DNA of 33,478 nucleotides, taken from Nakamurella sp. GTDB taxonomy: Bacteria; Actinomycetota; Actinomycetes; Mycobacteriales; Nakamurellaceae. The stretch covers positions 1 through 33,478 of the forward strand of contig JAFIHI010000143.1 of NCBI GenBank assembly GCA_017848755.1, written 5' to 3'. A model generated the notes under the pieces. It was given only the letters and a program-made list of their open reading frames with translations. It was not told where the DNA came from and did no database searches. Position 1 is the stretch's first letter; each line of letters begins with the position of its first letter. A program made the position numbers and the translations under genes. Positions 10,003 to 19,065 of this stretch are shown here, piece after piece.

Positions 10003-11321
10003 GGCCCGAGACGGGTGTCGAAGAGCGCAGCAGGGCGCTGTTCGATCGCGCTCGCGCCGTCATACCCGGTGGTGTGAACTCACCCGTCCGCGCCTTCGGA
10101 TCGGTAGGCGGCACCCCGCGGTTCATCACCTCCGGGCGCGGGGCGACCGTCACGGACGCCGACGGCGACAATTACGTCGACATGGTCTGCTCGTGGGGGC
10201 CGCTGATCCTCGGGCATGCACACCCGGAAGTGCTCGCGGCCGTGGAAGTGGCGGCGCGGCAAGGACTCTCGTTCGGCGCACCGACCCTGGGCGAGGTCGA
10301 GTTGGCCGAGGAGATCGTTCGCCGCGTGGCGCCGGTGGACGAGGTGCGGCTGGTGTCCTCCGGGACAGAGGCGACCATGTCCGCTGTTCGGCTGGCGCGC
10401 GGCTTCACCGGCCGCGAGGTGATCGTGAAGTTCGCCGGCTGCTACCACGGCCACGTCGACGCGCTGCTGGCCGCTGCGGGCTCCGGGGTGGCGACCTTCG
10501 CGCTGCCGAATTCGGCGGGCGTCACGGCGGGCACCACGGCGGACGTGATCGTGCTGCCGTACAACGACATTGATGCCGTCCGTGCGGCTTTCGCGGCGCA
10601 CCCCGGGCAGATCGCCGCCGTGATCACGGAAGCCGCGCCTTGCAACATGGGGGTCGTGCCGCCCGGGCCGGGCTTCAACGCGGCGCTTGCCGCGCTGGCG
10701 CACGCCGACGGAGCGCTGCTCATCAGCGACGAGGTGCTCACCGGCTTCCGCGCATCGCAGGCGGGCATGTACGGCCTGGACGGCGCCGTCGAGGGATGGT
10801 CGCCGGACCTTATGACGTTCGGCAAGGTGATCGGCGGCGGCCTGCCGGTGGGAGCGTTCGGTGGCCGAGCGGACATCATGCACCTGCTCGCCCCGTCGGG
10901 GCCGGTCTACCAGGCGGGAACGCTGTCCGGAAACCCCGTCGCCACCGCCGCCGGGCTTGCCACGCTCCGCGGGTGTGACGACGCTCTCTACGCCACGCTG
11001 TCGCACACCGCTGACACCGTAGGTGATCTCGTGTCGCAGGCGCTGTCGGCCCAGGGGGTTCCGCACCGGGTGCAGCGCGCCGGCACGCTGTTCTCGGTGT
11101 TCTTCACCGAGGCGCCGGTCCGGAACTACGACGATGCGCGCTCGCAGTCGACCGCGGCGTTCGCGGCCTTCTTCCACGCCATGCTCGACGGCGGCGTCTT
11201 CCTGCCGCCGTCCGCGTTCGAGGCGTGGTTCGTGTCCGGCGCGCACGACGACGAGAGCCTGGACCGCATCGAGGTCGCGCTCCCGGCGGCCGCCCGCGCC
11301 GCGGCCGCCGCGATCGGGTGA
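9993..11321 (+). CDS. hemL: Glutamate-1-semialdehyde 2,1-aminomutase
   Basis: 442 aa. The ATG at 9993 is fixed by GGGAGG 5 nt upstream; a longer frame from 9948 lies inside hemB. It is a PLP-dependent class III aminotransferase that makes 5-aminolevulinate from glutamate-1-semialdehyde. Motifs seen: [46 protein letters not shown] and the PLP lysine K278 in [17 protein letters not shown]. It is the last gene of the heme operon. Its final nine codons and stop lie in a 35-bp sequence repeated exactly at 24231-24265, which suggests that foreign DNA joined here without breaking the gene. Confidence 0.97.
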   Translation: MGVRPETGVEERSRALFDRARAVIPGGVNSPVRAFGSVGGTPRFITSGRGATVTDADGDNYVDMVCSWGPLILGHAHPEVLAAVEVAARQGLSFGAPTLGEVELAEEIVRRVAPVDEVRLVSSGTEATMSAVRLARGFTGREVIVKFAGCYHGHVDALLAAAGSGVATFALPNSAGVTAGTTADVIVLPYNDIDAVRAAFAAHPGQIAAVITEAAPCNMGVVPPGPGFNAALAALAHADGALLISDEVLTGFRASQAGMYGLDGAVEGWSPDLMTFGKVIGGGLPVGAFGGRADIMHLLAPSGPVYQAGTLSGNPVATAAGLATLRGCDDALYATLSHTADTVGDLVSQALSAQGVPHRVQRAGTLFSVFFTEAPVRNYDDARSQSTAAFAAFFHAMLDGGVFLPPSAFEAWFVSGAHDDESLDRIEVALPAAARAAAAAIG

Positions 11322-11326
11322 CGGGG
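11292..11326. repeat. 35-bp direct repeat, left copy (hemL 3' end)
   Basis: This copy starts on a hemL codon boundary and covers codons for ARAAAAAIG, the TGA stop and five more bases. It is identical over 35 bases to 24231-24265. The bases just outside differ (C versus A before; C versus G after). The pair brackets the rhamnose locus like attL/attR of an element inserted at a gene 3' end. Confidence 0.9.
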
Positions 11327-11378
11327 CGGGGGTCTCCGGCTTGGTGCTGGTTGGCCGGCCGGGCGCTCAGCAGGCGCG

Positions 11379-12422
11379 CTATCCGACCGTGTCGGTCGAC
11401 CGGCGGACGATGAGTTCGGGTTTCAGCACGACACGTTCGTGCACGTGATCGGGGTTGTTCGATTCGTCGAGGAGCAGCCGGGCGGCGCGCCGGCCCATAC
11501 GCCGTCGGGGCTGCCGGACTGAGGTCAGCGGCACGGCGGCCGCCGCCGCGAACTCGATGTCGTCGTAGCCGACGATCGCCAGGTCCTTGGGCACGGATCG
11601 TCCCGTCGAGATGATCTGTTGGAGCAACCCCAGTGCGACGAGGTCATTGGCACAGAAGGCTGCGGTGGGGCGTTCCGGCGCCGGCAGGCCGAGCAGGCGC
11701 TGGCCGGCGAGGCGGCCCGCAGCCGTGGTGAGCGCGTGCGTTTCGATCTCCACTAGCGACTCCGGCGGCAAACCTCGTGCCGCAATGGCGGCATGCGCGC
11801 CGGCGCGGCGATCGGAGACCTGTGCGAGGTCGGCGGGTCCTCCTACATAGGCGATCCGGGTATGCCCAAGCTCCAGCAGATGCGCGACCGCGAGGGAACC
11901 GCCGAGATGATCGTCGACGGACACGCTGCATCCTTCGACGTCGTCAACAATGCGGTCGACGTAGACGACCGGCGTCCCACGTTTGCGCAGCCAATGGGCA
12001 CCGGTCCGCTCGCCGTCGACAGGCGTGATCAACAGTCCCCGGATCCGTTGCTGTTCCAGGAGTGTCACGTAGGAACGCTCCCGTCCGACGTCCTCGTTGC
12101 TATTGCAGAGCAGCAATGCGAGATCGTCCTTGGCGATGACTTCCTCCGCGCCGCTGGCGACATCGGCGAAGAACGGGTTTCGCAGATCGAGCACCAGGTA
12201 TGCGACGACGCGGCTCGATCCGGCTCGAAGCTGCCGGGCAGACTCGTTGCGGATGAATCCGAGATCGTCGATCGCCGCCTGCACCTTTCGAAGCGAGCCC
12301 GGTGCGACACGGTCCGGATGGTTGAGGACGTTCGATACCGTGCCCAACGAGACACCCGCACGTCTGGCGACGTCCTTCATGCCGACCGGCGGTTGCCGGC
12401 GTGGCGTGGCGTCTGCGGTCAT
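11379..12422 (-). CDS. LacI-family transcriptional regulator, probable rhamnose repressor
   Basis: 347 aa. The start ATG 12422 has GAGGA a few bases upstream. The N-terminal LacI helix-turn-helix and hinge are at residues 15-60 (MKDVARRAGVSLGTVSNVLN). A periplasmic-binding-like effector domain follows, with VVAYLVLDLRNPFFADV, RGLLITPVD, GHTRIAYVGGP and AIVGYDDIEFAAAAAVPLTSVRQP. It is the last gene of the leftward rhamnose arm, 148 bp after rhaB. That gap has a TTGACA-like hexamer (12463-12468) on the minus strand, so it may have its own promoter. The two LacI-type palindromes in the divergent control region at 17308-17319 and 17516-17527 are its likely operators. The effector (rhamnose, rhamnulose or its phosphate) is unknown. 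Confidence 0.93.
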   Translation of the reverse strand: MTADATPRRQPPVGMKDVARRAGVSLGTVSNVLNHPDRVAPGSLRKVQAAIDDLGFIRNESARQLRAGSSRVVAYLVLDLRNPFFADVASGAEEVIAKDDLALLLCNSNEDVGRERSYVTLLEQQRIRGLLITPVDGERTGAHWLRKRGTPVVYVDRIVDDVEGCSVSVDDHLGGSLAVAHLLELGHTRIAYVGGPADLAQVSDRRAGAHAAIAARGLPPESLVEIETHALTTAAGRLAGQRLLGLPAPERPTAAFCANDLVALGLLQQIISTGRSVPKDLAIVGYDDIEFAAAAAVPLTSVRQPRRRMGRRAARLLLDESNNPDHVHERVVLKPELIVRRSTDTVG

Positions 12423-12570
12423 GGTTCCTCGGGGTCCGGGATCGGCGGTGAGGATCTGATTCTGTCAACGAGGGTCAGCGTGTTCTGCAGGACTCTGTTC
12501 GTGCGATGGAATACCGGCGTGCAGCGGCGCTTCAGCCGGAAGATTGTTGCAGGTTTCGGGGATTTCCGTG

Positions 12571-13998
12571 TCATCGCGATGCCTGCCGTGGCGTGTAGCG
12601 ACGGGTAGGGAATGACGACGCGATCCGGTCGCGCAGCACCTCAAGGTCCCCGGTGATCCAACCCAGCGAGCGGGCCTGAACCATGACGTTGCCGATCGCC
12701 GTGGCTTCGACGGGGCCTGCGAAGGTGGGTAGGCCGGTGGCATCGGCCGTCAGTTGGCAGAGCAGCGCGTTCTGGCTGCCCCCACCGACGATGTGGACGC
12801 TCTTGATCGACGTCGCCGAAAGGCTTGCGGCATCGCGGATCGTGCGGGCGTAGACCTCTGCGAGGCTGGCCAGGATGCACCGGATGAACGCCGGTCGTGA
12901 GTGCGGCACCGGAGCGCCGTGCGATCGAAGGTGGCGGCCGATCCGCGCGACCATGTCGCCGGAGGTGAGGAACTCCCGGTCGTCGGCGTCGAAGATGGGC
13001 ACCGGATCGGTCACGTCCGCGGCCTGCGCGATGAGCAGTGAGAGATCGACGCTCGTGCCGTCCCGTTCCCAGTCGCGAACCGTTTCGGACAGTATCCACA
13101 GCCCGATAACGTTGTGCAGGAAGCGAACTCGGTTGTCGACTCCGAGCTCATTCGTGAACCCGGCCATCCGGGCGGCATCCGTGAGGATCGGATCTTCGAG
13201 CTCGACCCCGACCAGAGACCAGGTGCCGCAAGAGATGTAGGCGACGTCGGGATCGGGAGTCGGCAGGGCCACGACGGCGCTGGCCGTGTCGTGCGAACCC
13301 ACGGTGGTCACCTGCAGGTGCGGTGCGTCGATCGTTCGGCGTGCGGAGGGGCACAGGCCACCCATCGCGGTGCCCGGATCGGCGAGCGGGCTGAGGAGCG
13401 CGGGGGTGATGCCGACGTCAGCCGCGAGGCCGCGGTCCCAATCCCGCGAGTGTGCGCTCAGGAGCCCGGTGGTCGACGCGTTCGTGCGCTCGGCGGCCAT
13501 CACCCCCGTCAACCAGAACGAGATCAGATCCGGGAGCATAAGGAACCTGTCCGCAAGCTCGAGAAAGCCGCTCGAGCGATCCGCCGCGAGTTGGTACAGG
13601 GACGTGAAAGGCAAGTACTGCAAGCCATTTCGTCGGTAGAGCTCGTCCGGTGGGCACACCCGGTGGATCTCTTCGACCGCGGTGGCCGTGCGCTCGTCGC
13701 GGTAGCAGTAGGGTGCCCCCAACAAACGATCTCGCCGCATCAGCGCGTAGTCGCATGCCCACGTATCGATGCCGACGCTGGCGAGGTCGGGCGCGCCGCA
13801 TACGGCGTCGTTCAATCCCGCGCCGGCCTGCCGATAGAGATCGAGCATGCTCCAATGCAGGCCGTCCGGAGTCTCGATGGCGGCGTTCGGGAATCGGCGG
13901 ATCACGTCCACGGCCACGCGGTCGGCGGTCACGTGGCCGACGATAACGCGGCCGCTCGTCGCTCCCAGGTCGATCGCCGCGACCGTTCCGCCGGTCAT
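12571..13998 (-). CDS. rhaB: L-rhamnulokinase
   Basis: 475 aa FGGY-family carbohydrate kinase. It phosphorylates L-rhamnulose at O-1 with ATP. The N-terminal phosphate-binding motif AAIDLGATSGRV (D10, T14, S15, R17), the middle IDTWACDYALM, TVGSHDTASAVVALP and YISCGTWSLVGVELEDPI, and the C-terminal VHIVGGGSQNALLCQLTADATG are typical of RhaB rather than other FGGY kinases. The ATG overlaps the stop of the aldolase-dehydrogenase gene as ATGA, so it is translated as part of the same leftward operon. Length matches the family. Confidence 0.95.
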   Translation of the reverse strand: MTGGTVAAIDLGATSGRVIVGHVTADRVAVDVIRRFPNAAIETPDGLHWSMLDLYRQAGAGLNDAVCGAPDLASVGIDTWACDYALMRRDRLLGAPYCYRDERTATAVEEIHRVCPPDELYRRNGLQYLPFTSLYQLAADRSSGFLELADRFLMLPDLISFWLTGVMAAERTNASTTGLLSAHSRDWDRGLAADVGITPALLSPLADPGTAMGGLCPSARRTIDAPHLQVTTVGSHDTASAVVALPTPDPDVAYISCGTWSLVGVELEDPILTDAARMAGFTNELGVDNRVRFLHNVIGLWILSETVRDWERDGTSVDLSLLIAQAADVTDPVPIFDADDREFLTSGDMVARIGRHLRSHGAPVPHSRPAFIRCILASLAEVYARTIRDAASLSATSIKSVHIVGGGSQNALLCQLTADATGLPTFAGPVEATAIGNVMVQARSLGWITGDLEVLRDRIASSFPTRRYTPRQASR

Positions 13999-16103
13999 CG
14001 CAAGAACGCGGCCGCAACCCCGGCGTCGACGGGAATGTGCAGCCCGGTGGTATGTGAGAAGTCCGGCCCGGTGATGGCGCAGACCGCGTCGGCGACATGC
14101 TCGGGGAGCACCTCCCGCTTGAGAATCGTTCGCTGCGCATAGAATTCGCCGAGCTTCTCTTCGGGCACGCCATACGTTTTCGCGCGGTTCGCACCCCAGC
14201 CGGATGCGAATATCCCCGATCCCCGCACGACGCCGTCCGGATTAATCCCGTTCACCCGGACGCCGAACTCACCGAGTTCCACGGCCAAAAGCCGGACCTG
14301 GTGCGCCTGGTCCGCCTTCGCTGCGGCGTAGGCGATGTTGTTGGGTCCGGCGAAGACCGAGTTCTTGGAGGCGATGTAGACCACGTCTCCGCCCATCGCC
14401 TGGTCGATCAGGATCTGCGCCGCGGCTTTGGACACCAGGAAGGATCCGCGCGCCATCACGTTGTGCTGCAGGTCCCAGTCCGCGGCCGTCGTCTCCAGAA
14501 GGGGTTTCGACAGAGACAGCCCGGCGTTGTTGACGACCAGGTCGATGCCACAGAATGCCAGCACCGCTTCGTCCGTCATGCGCGCGACGGCCTCGGGATC
14601 CGATACGTCGACGCCGACGCCTGTCGCGAGGTCGGCGTCGCCGATGGACTCGGCCGCCGCGCGGGCCTTCCCGGCGTCCAGATCGGCGATGACGACGCAT
14701 GCGCCTTCGGCGGCAAGGCGTTTCGCGGTCGCCAGACCTATTCCGCTGGCGCCACCCGTGACGAGTGCTATCCGCCCGGCATGCGGCTTGGGCTTGGGCA
14801 TGCGCTGCAGTTTCGCCTCTTCGAGGGCCCAGTATTCGATGCGGAACTTCTCGCTCTCCGGAATCGGTGCATACCTCGACACGGATTCCGCGCCGCGCAT
14901 GGCGTTGATCGCGTTGATGTAGAACTCGCCGGCCACCCGCGCCGTCTGTTTGGTGGCGCCGAAGCTGAACATTCCGACGCCCGGCACCAGCACGATCGCG
15001 GGATCCGCGCCGCGAATCGCCGGTGAGTCCGCTGTCGCGTACCGGTGGTAGTAGGCCGCGTATTCCGTGCGGTACGCGGTGTGGAGTTCCTTCAGTCTGG
15101 TCTTGCACGCATCCAGCGGGGCGTCGGCCGGCAGGTCGAGGAGCAGGGGTTTGACCTTCGTGCGCAGGAAATGGTCGGGACAACTTGTCCCGAGAGCGAC
15201 CAGCGCGGCGGTGCGTTCTGCGGCCATGAAATCCAAAACGGCTGCGGCATCGGAGAAGTGACCGACCATATGGTGGTCGATCGACGCAAGTCCCCGGATG
15301 GTGGCGGCGAGCGCCGCCGCCTTGGCACGGCGCTGTTCCCTCGGTAGCGCTTCGCGGCCGGCCACGACGGGGCCGAACGCCTCACGCCTGCCGTGGTCGT
15401 CGAGATAGCGCTGCGCGGTGGCGATGATCCACCGCGATCGGGCCTCGCATTCCGCACTCGAGTCCGCCCATGCGGTAATGCCGTGCCCACCGAGGATGCA
15501 GCCGATGATCCCGCGGTTCTCCCGTTGAATCCTCGCGATGTCCAGCGCGAGCTGGAACCCGGGCCGGCGCCAGGGAACCCATAAAACCTTGCCGCCGAAG
15601 GCCTCTCGGGTGATCCGCTCGCTGTCTTCGGCCGTTGCGAGAGCGATCCCGGCGTCCGGGTGCAGGTGATCGACGTGTGTGGCGTCGATCAGCGCGTGCA
15701 TGGCGGTATCGATCGAGGGTGCGGCACCGCCATTTCCGTACAAGCAGTAGCCGAGCGCGGCGACCATCTCGTCCTCGCGGTCGACACCGGGATACACCGA
15801 CTCCAACGCGCGGACCCTGTCGAGCCGGAGAACCGCGAGCCCGCGCGGCGTGAGGGTGCCGAGATCGCCGCCGGATCCCTTGACCCACATCACCGGGGCG
15901 GGCGCCCCCGTCACCGGATCGATCACGGTCCCCTTGGCCGACGTGTTCCCGCCCGCGAAGTTCGTGGTGGCCGGATCCGCCCCGAGCCGGTTGCTGCGCG
16001 CGATCAGGTCGCGGACCTCGGTCGGGAGATCGCGATCGGCCGTGTCCTCGACCCGGTATCCCCATGATCCGCCATGCCCGTGGTTGGTGTCGCTGCTGCT
16101 CAT
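13995..16103 (-). CDS. rhaEW: Bifunctional L-rhamnulose-1-phosphate aldolase / L-lactaldehyde dehydrogenase
   Basis: 702 aa fusion. The N-terminal class II aldolase domain (about residues 25-400) has NFAGGNTSAKG, likely metal-binding histidines in HVDHLHPD (H143, H146, H148) and H207 in GGHGITAW. The C-terminal short-chain dehydrogenase (about 443-702) has TGGASGIG (449-456), NNAG (525-528) and Y592xxxK596. Family knowledge: the aldolase half cleaves L-rhamnulose-1-phosphate to dihydroxyacetone phosphate and L-lactaldehyde, and the dehydrogenase half oxidises the aldehyde. ATG 16103 shares its A with the rhaI stop (TGATG). A longer open frame reaching 16688 is only the antisense shadow inside rhaI. 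The gene is often annotated rhaD or yuxG-like. Confidence 0.95.
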   Translation of the reverse strand: MSSSDTNHGHGGSWGYRVEDTADRDLPTEVRDLIARSNRLGADPATTNFAGGNTSAKGTVIDPVTGAPAPVMWVKGSGGDLGTLTPRGLAVLRLDRVRALESVYPGVDREDEMVAALGYCLYGNGGAAPSIDTAMHALIDATHVDHLHPDAGIALATAEDSERITREAFGGKVLWVPWRRPGFQLALDIARIQRENRGIIGCILGGHGITAWADSSAECEARSRWIIATAQRYLDDHGRREAFGPVVAGREALPREQRRAKAAALAATIRGLASIDHHMVGHFSDAAAVLDFMAAERTAALVALGTSCPDHFLRTKVKPLLLDLPADAPLDACKTRLKELHTAYRTEYAAYYHRYATADSPAIRGADPAIVLVPGVGMFSFGATKQTARVAGEFYINAINAMRGAESVSRYAPIPESEKFRIEYWALEEAKLQRMPKPKPHAGRIALVTGGASGIGLATAKRLAAEGACVVIADLDAGKARAAAESIGDADLATGVGVDVSDPEAVARMTDEAVLAFCGIDLVVNNAGLSLSKPLLETTAADWDLQHNVMARGSFLVSKAAAQILIDQAMGGDVVYIASKNSVFAGPNNIAYAAAKADQAHQVRLLAVELGEFGVRVNGINPDGVVRGSGIFASGWGANRAKTYGVPEEKLGEFYAQRTILKREVLPEHVADAVCAITGPDFSHTTGLHIPVDAGVAAAFLR

Positions 16104-17266
16104 CAGGCGTCCCACCCCGCCTGAACTCCACCGACCCGCTCGGCGACGATCTTGTCGGCATAGCCGGACTCGGCGAAGGCCCGCATCGGATCGCGCGGCA
16201 GGCCGCGTTCCTCGCGCCAGTCGGCCAGCGGCGCCCGGACATCCGTGTAGAACGCATTCATGAAGACGGCGTTCGCGCCGAGCACGTCGCCCGCACCTTG
16301 CGCCGCTTCCAGCGCGGTCCGGTCGAGCAGAAGTGCCTTGGCCGTCATCTCCTGGACATTGAGCACGCTCCGGATCTGCGCCGGGATCTTCGCCTCGATG
16401 TTGTGGCACTGATCGAGCATGAAGGTCGTCTCGCTGCCGGCGCCGAAGGCTCCACCGCGAACCACCTCGACCAGGATCCGGAACAACTGGAACGGATCGG
16501 CGGCACCCACCATCAGATCGTCGTCGGCGTAGAAGCGCGAGTTGAAGTCGAAGGCGCCCAACTTCCCCAGGCGTAGCAGCTGCATGACGATGAACTCGAT
16601 ATTGGTTCCGATCGCGTGGTGTCCTGTGTCGAGGCAGACCACGGCCTTCGGGCCGAGCGCAGCGACCTGTGCGTACGCAGTGCCCCAATCCGGAACGTCC
16701 GTGTGGTAGAAAGACGGCTCGAAGAGCTTGTATTCCAACACCATTCGCTGATTCGCCGCGAGGTGCCCATAGATCTCAGCCAGTGAATCAGCAAGACGGT
16801 CCTGACGCCCACGCAGGTCGTCCTGCCCGGGGTAGTTGGTTCCGTCGGCAAGCCAGATCTTCAGGTCACGCGACCCGGTCTCGCCCATGATCCCGATGCA
16901 CGCCAGATGGTGATCAATCGCCTTGCGCCGGACGCGTTCGTCCCGGTGCGCGAGCGAGCCCAACATGTAGTCGGAGTCTTGGAATGTGTTGGAGTTGATG
17001 GTCCCGAGGCCGACGCCGCACTCGCGTGCGAAGCGCCTCAGATCCGAGTACGAATCGACCGTGTCCCACGGGATGTGCAGGGCAACCGTGGGCGCAATGC
17101 CCGTCACCCGATGGACCTCGGCGGCATCGGCGACCTTCTCGTAGGCGTCGCGTGGCACGCCCGCCTGGGCAAAGACCTTGAACCTGGTGCCGGAGTTCGC
17201 GAACGCCCAGCTGGGCAGCTCGATGCGTTGCTGATCCAGCAGGGAAGCGATATCCGAGAACGACAT
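16103..17266 (-). CDS. rhaI: L-rhamnose isomerase
   Basis: 387 aa. ATG 17266 is chosen because GGAGG lies 6 nt upstream; the frame extends to 17440 but without support. It is a TIM-barrel metal-dependent isomerase of the RhaI type (Pseudomonas stutzeri-like), distinct from E. coli RhaA, and converts L-rhamnose to L-rhamnulose. Candidate metal and catalytic residues are E178 in MVLEYKLFEP, D213 with H216/H217 in CLDTGHHAIG, and the FDFNSRFYADDDLMVG block near residues 239-254. It is first in the leftward operon with rhaEW, rhaB and the LacI gene. Its promoter lies in the divergent region and overlaps an operator. Confidence 0.95.
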   Translation of the reverse strand: MSFSDIASLLDQQRIELPSWAFANSGTRFKVFAQAGVPRDAYEKVADAAEVHRVTGIAPTVALHIPWDTVDSYSDLRRFARECGVGLGTINSNTFQDSDYMLGSLAHRDERVRRKAIDHHLACIGIMGETGSRDLKIWLADGTNYPGQDDLRGRQDRLADSLAEIYGHLAANQRMVLEYKLFEPSFYHTDVPDWGTAYAQVAALGPKAVVCLDTGHHAIGTNIEFIVMQLLRLGKLGAFDFNSRFYADDDLMVGAADPFQLFRILVEVVRGGAFGAGSETTFMLDQCHNIEAKIPAQIRSVLNVQEMTAKALLLDRTALEAAQGAGDVLGANAVFMNAFYTDVRAPLADWREERGLPRDPMRAFAESGYADKIVAERVGGVQAGWDA

Positions 17267-17307
17267 GGCGAACCTCCGATCGACCGCCAACGTGCGGCGG
17301 CGCAGGA

Positions 17308-17319
17308 TGAAACGTATCA
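17308..17319. promoter_or_regulatory. LacI-type operator on the rhaI promoter
   Basis: TGAAACGTATCA differs by one base from the classic LacI-family palindrome TGAAACGTTTCA with its central CG. It covers the rhaI -10 element and ends 42 bp upstream of the rhaI ATG. Binding here would block RNA polymerase directly. Confidence 0.65.
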
Positions 17320-17339
17320 ATACTTGCGATGGCGGGCAA
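17311..17339 (-). promoter_or_regulatory. Candidate rhaI promoter
   Basis: On the minus strand, TTGCCC (17334-17339) is followed by a 17-nt spacer and TACGTT (17311-17316). The -10 lies inside the operator. A second perfect inverted repeat, CGATG-TGG-CATCG (17350-17362), sits just upstream of the -35 and could hold another regulator. Confidence 0.5.
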
Positions 17340-17474
17340 GGGTGCTGGGCGATGTGGCATCGTGCTCGGCCAGACGGGCAGACACACTGCGTACGGTTGA
17401 TGATAACGAAACATGCGATTCTCCACCGACTGTCGAGCAATCAAATCGTTACGATGCGTCTGTCGACGCAACCC

Positions 17475-17503
17475 TTGACGCACGCCGGCCCGAGGATTAG
17501 CGT
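17475..17503 (+). promoter_or_regulatory. Candidate promoter of the rhamnose transporter operon
   Basis: TTGACG (17475-17480), a 17-nt spacer and TAGCGT (17498-17503) form a near-consensus sigma-70-type promoter. The expected start of transcription is near 17510. The 11-bp palindrome ATCGT-T-ACGAT (17445-17455) lies 20 bp upstream of the -35. Confidence 0.55.
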
Positions 17504-17515
17504 CAGCGCCACAGT

Positions 17516-17527
17516 TGAAAGGTTTCA
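17516..17527. promoter_or_regulatory. LacI-type operator downstream of the transporter promoter
   Basis: TGAAAGGTTTCA has perfect 5-bp arms and the same layout as the 17308-17319 site. It lies a few bases past the predicted transcription start, the classic position of a repressor roadblock, and 23 bp before the ATPase ATG. Confidence 0.65.
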
Positions 17528-17550
17528 TTTCACGCCGGCAAGGTGGTGAC

Positions 17551-19065
17551 ATGCCAGTAGACGCGTCAGATGCTCGGCCAGTGCTTGAACTCGAACGTGC
17601 CACGAAGTCCTTCGGCGCTGTGCGCGCGATCGTTGACGGAACGATCACGCTGTATCGCGGCGAAGCTCATGCTCTTGTCGGCGAGAACGGCGCGGGGAAA
17701 TCCACGTTGGTGAAGATTCTTGCGGGCGTGCACGCACCGGATAGCGGAGATCTGCGCGTGGACGGCATCGACGTTCATTTTCGTGGCCCCGCTGACGCGC
17801 GTGACGCCGGCATAGCCGTGATCTACCAGGAGCCGACGCTCTTTCCGGACCTGACTGTCGCCGAGAACATCTTCATGGGGCGCCAGCCGGTTCGCGCCGG
17901 GCGTCGGATCGACCGGCGCGCGATGAACTCTGCCGCTACCGAGATCTTCACGAGGCTCGGCGTCGTGCTCGACCCGGACCGGCAGGCCCGCGGCCTGTCC
18001 GTTGCGGATCAGCAACTGGTGGAGATCGCGAAGGCGTTGTCCTTGAACGCACAGGTTCTCGTCATGGACGAGCCGACTGCGGCGTTGACCAATGTCGAGG
18101 TCGATCGGCTGTTCGGCGTGGTGTCCACGCTGCGGAGCCATGGCGCCGCTGTCCTGTTCATCTCGCATCGGTTGGAGGAAGTCTTCGAGGCGTGCCAGCG
18201 CGTGACCATCATGCGTGACGGCGCTTTTGTGCGAACCGATCCGATAGAAATGCTCACCGTCGGTGACGTGATCACGGCGATGGTCGGACGGAAGCTGGAC
18301 ACGATGTTCCCGAAGACTCCGTCACATCCTGGCGACGTCGTCCTCGAAGTACGCGGGTTGAGCCGGACCGGTATCTTCTCGGACATCTCCTTCCAGGTCC
18401 GCAGGGGCGAACTCGTGTCCCTGGCGGGGCTAGTCGGCGCGGGTCGCAGTGAGGTCGCGCGAGCGATCTTCGGCATCGATCACGCGACCGCAGGGTCCGT
18501 CACCGTCGACGGCAAGCCATTGCGGCTCGGCGATCCGCTCGCGGCAATGGCGGCGGGTATCGCATTGGTCCCGGAGGATCGCCGGCAACAGGGCCTCGTC
18601 ATGGGCCTCGGGATCGACAGGAACGTGGGGCTGGCCTCCCTGCGGAGACTTCGCCGCCGCGGGCTGATTCCACGGTCTGCCGAGCGGCTGCTGGCGGAGG
18701 ATTGGGCGCGCCGACTGCAGTTGAAATTCGCACGTCTCACCGACACCGTGTCCACGCTATCCGGCGGAAACCAGCAAAAGGTCGTGCTGGGGAAATGGCT
18801 GGCTCGCGACCCGCGAATTCTTATCGTGGACGAGCCGACCCGCGGAATCGATGTGGGCACGAAAGCCGAAGTGCACCGCATGCTCGATGACCTGACCAGC
18901 CAGGGAATTGCCGTTCTCATGATCTCGTCGGAGCTGCCGGAGGTTCTCGGCATGTCCGATCGCATTCTGGTCCTGCGGGAAGGCCGGCTCGTTGCCGAGA
19001 TCGGCGGCTCCGACGCCACCGAGACGTCCGTCATGCGGGCGGCGACGGGGCAGGAGGCAGCGTGA
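17551..19065 (+). CDS. rhaT: Rhamnose ABC importer, ATP-binding protein
   Basis: 504 aa. ATG 17551 follows AAGGTGG; an upstream in-frame ATG at 17515 lies on the operator and is unlikely. It has two ABC domains in tandem, as in the carbohydrate-uptake-2 (RbsA/MglA/RhaT) class. The first has Walker [10 protein letters not shown] (44-52), LSVADQQL and Walker [12 protein letters not shown]. The second has a degenerate Walker A ([17 protein letters not shown]), as usual for this class, signature LSGGNQQK (403-410) and [16 protein letters not shown]. It powers import through the two permeases that follow. Its stop overlaps the first permease as GTGA. Substrate is inferred from the locus. Confidence 0.94.
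   Translation: MPVDASDARPVLELERATKSFGAVRAIVDGTITLYRGEAHALVGENGAGKSTLVKILAGVHAPDSGDLRVDGIDVHFRGPADARDAGIAVIYQEPTLFPDLTVAENIFMGRQPVRAGRRIDRRAMNSAATEIFTRLGVVLDPDRQARGLSVADQQLVEIAKALSLNAQVLVMDEPTAALTNVEVDRLFGVVSTLRSHGAAVLFISHRLEEVFEACQRVTIMRDGAFVRTDPIEMLTVGDVITAMVGRKLDTMFPKTPSHPGDVVLEVRGLSRTGIFSDISFQVRRGELVSLAGLVGAGRSEVARAIFGIDHATAGSVTVDGKPLRLGDPLAAMAAGIALVPEDRRQQGLVMGLGIDRNVGLASLRRLRRRGLIPRSAERLLAEDWARRLQLKFARLTDTVSTLSGGNQQKVVLGKWLARDPRILIVDEPTRGIDVGTKAEVHRMLDDLTSQGIAVLMISSELPEVLGMSDRILVLREGRLVAEIGGSDATETSVMRAATGQEAA

Noticed and set aside
16104..16688. Open-frame extension of the aldolase-dehydrogenase gene
   Set aside because: It lies antisense-free but out of frame inside rhaI and shows no family sequence; the protein proper begins at 16103 in a TGATG junction.
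17413..17455. Possible additional operators in the divergent region (TGATAACGAAACA-like sequence, ATCGTTACGAT)
   Set aside because: They do not match the layout of the two good LacI sites. The 11-bp palindrome is mentioned with the promoter but not given a regulator.
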